64,000 nt of DNA. Origin: Methanoregulaceae archaeon. GTDB taxonomy: Bacteria > Armatimonadota > Fimbriimonadia > Fimbriimonadales > Fimbriimonadaceae. Under the pieces are notes generated by a model, which worked only from the letters and a program-made list of their open reading frames with translations, had not been told where the DNA came from and did no database searches. The DNA is taken from the NCBI GenBank assembly GCA_020850325.1, contig JADZEW010000022.1, forward strand, positions 1 through 64,000, written 5' to 3'. A program made the translations under genes and the position numbers. This document shows, piece after piece, positions 60,168-64,000 of this stretch (position 1 is the first letter of the stretch; each line of letters opens with the position of its first letter).

Positions 60168-61715
60168 ATGAGTGCCCTGCATCCTGCCGCGTCCGAATAC
60201 GGCCTGCCCTTTTTCGACTTAGCCGAGCGCAAACCCGACCCCGTCGCCATCGACCGGGTACTGGGTGACTATGCGCTTAAGCATCAAATACTCCCAGTTG
60301 ACGAGGAAGGCGGCGTACTCGTGTGCGCAATCGGCACCATTGACAGTTTGTCCGCGGTCGATGACCTCGGCATCCTGCTGGGCATGCCGGTCACTCCCGT
60401 GCTGGCCGATCCGCAGCTGATCCGCGATCGCATCGAAGAGCGATTCCTCGAAGACATCCTCTCGCAGATTCCCAGCGACGATGGGACGGTCACCGAGATC
60501 GACGACTCAACCGATCTTGCCGACCTGCAGAAGATGGCCGGCGAAACGGCGGTCGTCCAGATGGTGAACCTACTGTTCGCCCAGGCGGTTCGCGACGGCG
60601 CTTCGGACATCCATATCGAGCCGTACGAGCGCGACGTGAAGGTGAGATACCGAATCGACGGCCTGCTGCGCGAGATGATGCGCCCGCCGAAGCGGATGCA
60701 CGCGGCGCTGGTTTCGCGCCTCAAGATTCTTGGCGAGATGAACATCGCGGAGCGGCGTTTGCCGCAAGATGGCCGCATCAAGCTGACCATCGCCGGGCGT
60801 TCGGTGGACGTCCGCGTCTCGATCGTGCCGACCGTCTTCGGCGAGCGCGCGGTCATGCGTATCCTCGACAAGGGCACGGCGATGCTGGGCCTCGAAGAGT
60901 TGGGCATGTTCCCCGACACGCTGGAGCGGTTCCGGCGGGTCATCAGCATCCCGTACGGCATCGTCCTTGTAACCGGCCCTACGGGTTCGGGTAAGTCGAC
61001 TACGCTCTACGCTTCGCTGCAGGAAATCTGGTCGCCGACGACCAACATTCTCACGATCGAAGACCCGGTCGAGTATCAGGTGTCGGGCATCGGCCAGGTT
61101 CAGGTGCGACCCCAGATCGGATTGACGTTCGCCAATGGACTGCGGTCCTTCCTCCGCCAGGACCCCGACATCATCATGGTCGGTGAAATCCGCGACCATG
61201 AGACGGCAGAAATCGCGATCCACGCGGCGCTCACCGGCCACCTCGTCTTCAGCACGCTCCACACGAATGACTCGGCGGGCGCGATCACCCGACTCCTCGA
61301 CATGGGCGTCGAGCCCTTCTTGGCGGCGTCATCGATTGTCGGCGTGGTGGCTCAGCGGCTCCTACGGCGGAACTGTCCGTTCTGCAGCCAACCGGCGGAG
61401 TACGACGCCGATGCCCTGCGCGCAGTGGGTATCACCCCCGAAGAAGCGGCAACGGCGAACTTCCGAGAGGGTAAGGGCTGCGACAAGTGCGGCGGCTCGG
61501 GCTACAAGGGTCGGCAGGGCATCTACGAACTTCTGGTCATCGACGACCACATCCGCCACATGACGGTCGAGCGGGAATCGGCTGGCGCGATCAAGCAATA
61601 CGGGATTGAGAGCTGCCACCTTCGGACGCTTATCGGCGACGGCAAGCTCAACGTTTTGAACGGCAAGACGACGCCGCATGAAGTCCTCCGGGTTTGCCAG
61701 CGGGAGGAGATCTAG
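60168..61715 (+). CDS. gspE: Type II secretion ATPase GspE
   Basis: 515 residues. The N-terminal GspE/PilB domain, ASDIHIEPYERDVKVRYRIDG, Walker A GPTGSGKSTT, IEDPVEYQV (Asp box), FLRQDPDIIMVGEIRDHETAEIAIHAALTGHLVFSTLHTND (Walker B and His box) and the C-terminal zinc motif (NCPFCSQ, CDKCGG) are all present. It powers assembly of the pseudopilus at the inner membrane. The genes gspF, gspG and further pseudopilins follow. Confidence 0.96.
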   Translation: MSALHPAASEYGLPFFDLAERKPDPVAIDRVLGDYALKHQILPVDEEGGVLVCAIGTIDSLSAVDDLGILLGMPVTPVLADPQLIRDRIEERFLEDILSQIPSDDGTVTEIDDSTDLADLQKMAGETAVVQMVNLLFAQAVRDGASDIHIEPYERDVKVRYRIDGLLREMMRPPKRMHAALVSRLKILGEMNIAERRLPQDGRIKLTIAGRSVDVRVSIVPTVFGERAVMRILDKGTAMLGLEELGMFPDTLERFRRVISIPYGIVLVTGPTGSGKSTTLYASLQEIWSPTTNILTIEDPVEYQVSGIGQVQVRPQIGLTFANGLRSFLRQDPDIIMVGEIRDHETAEIAIHAALTGHLVFSTLHTNDSAGAITRLLDMGVEPFLAASSIVGVVAQRLLRRNCPFCSQPAEYDADALRAVGITPEEAATANFREGKGCDKCGGSGYKGRQGIYELLVIDDHIRHMTVERESAGAIKQYGIESCHLRTLIGDGKLNVLNGKTTPHEVLRVCQREEI

Positions 61716-61725
61716 CTAGCGCGCT

Positions 61726-62940
61726 ATGACGACGTTTGCCTACACTGCCCTCGACCCGGCCGGCAAAAAGCGGTCCGGTTTCGTCGAGGCCGCCGATCAA
61801 GATCAGGCGATCGCCAAGATCGTGGCGGAAGGGCGATTTGTCGTCGACATTCGCCCGCAAGGGCGGACCGTCGAGCACAAGGATCATGCTCCGGGGCGCG
61901 GCGGCAAAATCAACAAGGCGGACATCGCGCTCTTCACGCGGCGTCTGGCCGATCTGTCCTCGGCGGGATTGCCGCTCGATCGCGGATTGCAGGTGGTGGC
62001 CGAGCAGTCAGAGAGCGCTCGGCTTACTCAGATTGCGGAAGAGGCGCTCGAGGATGTCCGAAGCGGTCTCAGCGTGTCACAGGCGCTTTCGAAGCATCCC
62101 AAGGTTTTCAACGAGGTGTACACGCAGACGCTGCGCGCTGGCGAAGCCAGCGGTCAGTTCCCCGAGGTTGCGACGCGCCTGGCCGAGTTCCAAGAAACGG
62201 AAGTCGCGCGGCGCTCACAGATCGTGTCCGCGCTGATCTATCCGGGCGTGCTGACCTTCACCGCGGTCATGGTCGTGGTCTTCCTGCTCACGTTCGTCGT
62301 GCCCCGCTTGTCCGGCGTGTTCGAGGACCTTGGCGATGACCTTCCGGCCTCCACCAAGATTCTGCTCGCCACGACCGGCTTCCTAACCGAGAACGCGTTG
62401 TTGGTCTTGCTGGGTATGGCGGGCACGGTCGTCCTGTATCGGATTTGGTCGGCCACGGAGCCCGGCGCGATGGCCCGAGACCGGTTCATCATGAAGCTCC
62501 CCGCTGCCGGTCCGGTGATTGCGAAGGCGATCGTCTCTCGCTTTGCCCGGGTGTTGGGCACCCTGGTCTACGGCGGCGTTCCGATCTTGGAAGCGCTCCA
62601 AATTGCAGGCATGTCCGCGGGAAACCGTCTGTTCAAAGTCACGAGCGAGAAGGTCGCGCAGGATGTCCGCGAAGGACGTCCGATCGCCGAAGCGATGCGC
62701 GATTCGGGGGGCTTTCCGCCCGTGCTGGTGCACATGGTGGCGATCGGCGAAGAGACGGGCGATCTCCCCAAAATGTTGGGGCGCGTCTCGGACAGTTTGG
62801 ACTTCGAAGTCGATAACGGTATGCGGCGGCTGACCGCACTCGTCGAACCGACGATCCTGCTCACGATGGGCGTGTTCGTCGGATTCGTCGTGCTGTCGGT
62901 TGTGCTGCCGATCTTCCAAGCACAGGACTTGGTGAAATAG
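61726..62940 (+). CDS. gspF: Type II secretion inner-membrane protein GspF
   Basis: 404 residues, the usual GspF/PilC length. Two copies of the GspF domain are seen (RLADLSSAGLPLDRGLQVVAEQ and SRFARVLGTLVYGGVPILEAL) with membrane spans near 165-200, 220-240 and 375-400 (ILLTMGVFVGFVVLSVVLPIF). It anchors GspE at the inner membrane. It starts 10 bases after gspE. Confidence 0.95.
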   Translation: MTTFAYTALDPAGKKRSGFVEAADQDQAIAKIVAEGRFVVDIRPQGRTVEHKDHAPGRGGKINKADIALFTRRLADLSSAGLPLDRGLQVVAEQSESARLTQIAEEALEDVRSGLSVSQALSKHPKVFNEVYTQTLRAGEASGQFPEVATRLAEFQETEVARRSQIVSALIYPGVLTFTAVMVVVFLLTFVVPRLSGVFEDLGDDLPASTKILLATTGFLTENALLVLLGMAGTVVLYRIWSATEPGAMARDRFIMKLPAAGPVIAKAIVSRFARVLGTLVYGGVPILEALQIAGMSAGNRLFKVTSEKVAQDVREGRPIAEAMRDSGGFPPVLVHMVAIGEETGDLPKMLGRVSDSLDFEVDNGMRRLTALVEPTILLTMGVFVGFVVLSVVLPIFQAQDLVK

Positions 62941-62966
62941 GTTTGGTCTTCATGAGGAGAACAGGG

Positions 62967-63413
62967 ATGAAACAAAGAACGGTGTTCATGCGGCGGCGAT
63001 CGGCGTTTACGCTGATTGAGTTGCTTGTCGTAATCTTGATCTTGGCGATCTTGGCGGCGCTGATCGTGCCGCGCGTCGTGGGTCGAACCAGTGACGCGAA
63101 GCGTGCGAAGGCAGCCTCCGATATCGCCGCGCTCACGAACGCGCTCAACAACTTCCGCCTCGATTGCGATCGCTTTCCAACTTCGGAAGAAGGTCTCGAT
63201 GCGCTGCGAACTCAGCCTGGCGATGTAACCGGCTGGCGCGGCCCATACATCGAAAAGGCGATTCCGCCGGACCCTTGGCAAAATCCTTACGTGTATGAGT
63301 ATCCGGGATCGACGGGAGATGACTCGTTCTTCCTCATCTCATACGGGTCGGACGGAGCTCCGGGTGGTGAGGGCGACGCCGCAGACGTTGGGAACGACGA
63401 GGAGTTGGGTTAA
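62967..63413 (+). CDS. gspG: Major pseudopilin GspG
   Basis: 148 residues from ATG at 62967, set by a GAGGAG RBS 7 bases upstream. In-frame starts at 62943 (TTG) and 62952 are less likely. The prepilin cut site is RSAFTLIELLVVILILAILAALIVP, and the GspG pattern (DCDRFPTSEEGLDALRTQP, WRGPYIEKAIPPDPWQNPY) follows. It is processed by the prepilin peptidase and builds the pseudopilus. Confidence 0.94.
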   Translation: MKQRTVFMRRRSAFTLIELLVVILILAILAALIVPRVVGRTSDAKRAKAASDIAALTNALNNFRLDCDRFPTSEEGLDALRTQPGDVTGWRGPYIEKAIPPDPWQNPYVYEYPGSTGDDSFFLISYGSDGAPGGEGDAADVGNDEELG

Positions 63414-63422
63414 CCCGTTTTC

Positions 63423-63947
63423 GTGCGACGCCGCGGCTTCACCCTGATCGAGATTTCCACGATCGTCGTCATCTTGGCGATGATCGCGGCGATCACGTAT
63501 CCGAGCCTTGCCTCGGTGGTTAAGTCGCAGCGCATACGTTCTTATCTCCAAGATGTCGAGCGGTTGACGACGGACGCCCGGGGTATTGCGGTGCAGACCG
63601 GGCAGACCGTGAGTCTAGCGAGCGACGGGGAAGGCAGCTTCCAAATCCGGGCGAGTTCGGAAGATGATTCCGGCGAGGGCCAAGTGTTCGAGCAGATTGC
63701 TCCCGTCCAGGGGATCAGCGCTACCAGCTTTCGCTTAGGCGCGGACGATATCGGGGCCGACGAATGGGAGATACGCTTTTACGAGGACGGCACTGCAGAT
63801 CCAGGGGGCGTGTTGCTCACCGAGGCCTCGTCGACTTGGGCGCTTGTGATCGAGCCCAAGACCGGACGAGGGCGTGTTCAGCGCGGAGAACTTCCCGACA
63901 CCACGTTGACCGAATGGGAAGCAGGTGACTATGTCCGCCGGTCGTAA
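63423..63947 (+). CDS. GspH-like minor pseudopilin
   Basis: 174 residues from a GTG start. The prepilin motif RRRGFTLIEISTIVVILAMIAAI is followed by a variable domain with no clear family match. Minor pseudopilins cap the tip of the pseudopilus. It overlaps the next gene by 17 bases. Confidence 0.85.
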   Translation: MRRRGFTLIEISTIVVILAMIAAITYPSLASVVKSQRIRSYLQDVERLTTDARGIAVQTGQTVSLASDGEGSFQIRASSEDDSGEGQVFEQIAPVQGISATSFRLGADDIGADEWEIRFYEDGTADPGGVLLTEASSTWALVIEPKTGRGRVQRGELPDTTLTEWEAGDYVRRS

Positions 63948-64000
63948 GCGTGGCTTCACGATCGTGGAAGCGCTGGTCGCGGTCGTCCTCACCGGCATCG
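63931..64000 (+). CDS. Prepilin-type protein, partial (runs off window)
   Basis: Only the first 23 residues are visible: MSAGRKRGFTIVEALVAVVL, a type IV prepilin leader (G|FTIVE). It is probably gspI or another minor pseudopilin, cut by the window end. The ORF track misses it because it is open at the edge. Confidence 0.75.
   Translation, partial: MSAGRKRGFTIVEALVAVVLTGI

Overview
The window is a GC-rich bacterial chromosome segment, densely coded, with many 4-bp start/stop overlaps and short intergenic gaps. The organism has two membranes, as shown by type II secretion genes, exported beta-rich proteins and lipoproteins. The mix of PA14/DUF1080 enzymes, a MoxR-DUF58-VWA operon, CsoR/CopZ/CopA and a large family of 'IDHP.DPENKYL' C-terminal-domain proteins is the kind seen in Armatimonadota (Fimbriimonas-like), with Planctomycetota/Verrucomicrobiota as alternatives. 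That taxonomic guess rests on protein style only and is not proven here. Several genes have a TATAAT-like box 5-8 bases before the start codon, suggesting leaderless mRNAs are common.

Layout. 0.1-6.7 kb: exported hypotheticals, a three-part PA14/propeller/DUF1080 protein and a sialidase-like glycosidase. 6.7-7.8 kb: two tRNA-Gly genes and a XerC/D tyrosine recombinase. 7.9-23.3 kb: the most striking region, eight tandem same-strand paralogues. Each has the same signal peptide, a run of about 26-residue Gly-rich repeats, a linker and (mostly) the same C-terminal domain. Each is preceded by a near-copy of one promoter/leader block. Two of the eight are broken (one frameshift, one in-frame stop), and long perfect identities between copies point to gene conversion. 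23.4-28.6 kb: an ABC-2 export system with a membrane partner. 28.6-33.2 kb: an indolepyruvate oxidoreductase alpha subunit followed by a fusion of the beta subunit to an ADP-forming acyl-CoA synthetase. 33.4-42.2 kb: a coiled-coil membrane protein, MoxR ATPase, an SRAP (YedK/HMCES) protein, DUF58 and two VWA membrane proteins.

42.2-51.2 kb: a small hypothetical, a HisC-type aminotransferase, DAHP synthase, pyruvate kinase, a uridine-kinase-like protein, an exported Gly-rich protein, a YmdB-type phosphoesterase and a PurN-PlsC fusion. 51.2-55.4 kb: a Cys-rich YHS-like protein, an unknown membrane protein and the copper operon csoR-copZ-copA with two CsoR-type operators. 55.4-60.1 kb: tRNA-Ser, beta-carbonic anhydrase, a lipoprotein with two zinc-protease motifs, a zinc-ribbon protein, ferritin and an enolase-superfamily enzyme. 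60.2-64.0 kb: gspE, gspF, gspG, a gspH-like gene and the start of a further pseudopilin gene that runs off the window.

How the parts may fit (inference): the type II secretion genes could serve the many exported proteins here. The IOR-ACD genes would turn aryl-pyruvates into aryl-acids with ATP and reduced ferredoxin. The HisC/DAHP synthase pair suggests aromatic amino acid synthesis. The tandem array looks like a recombining family of secreted fibre-like proteins of unknown function.
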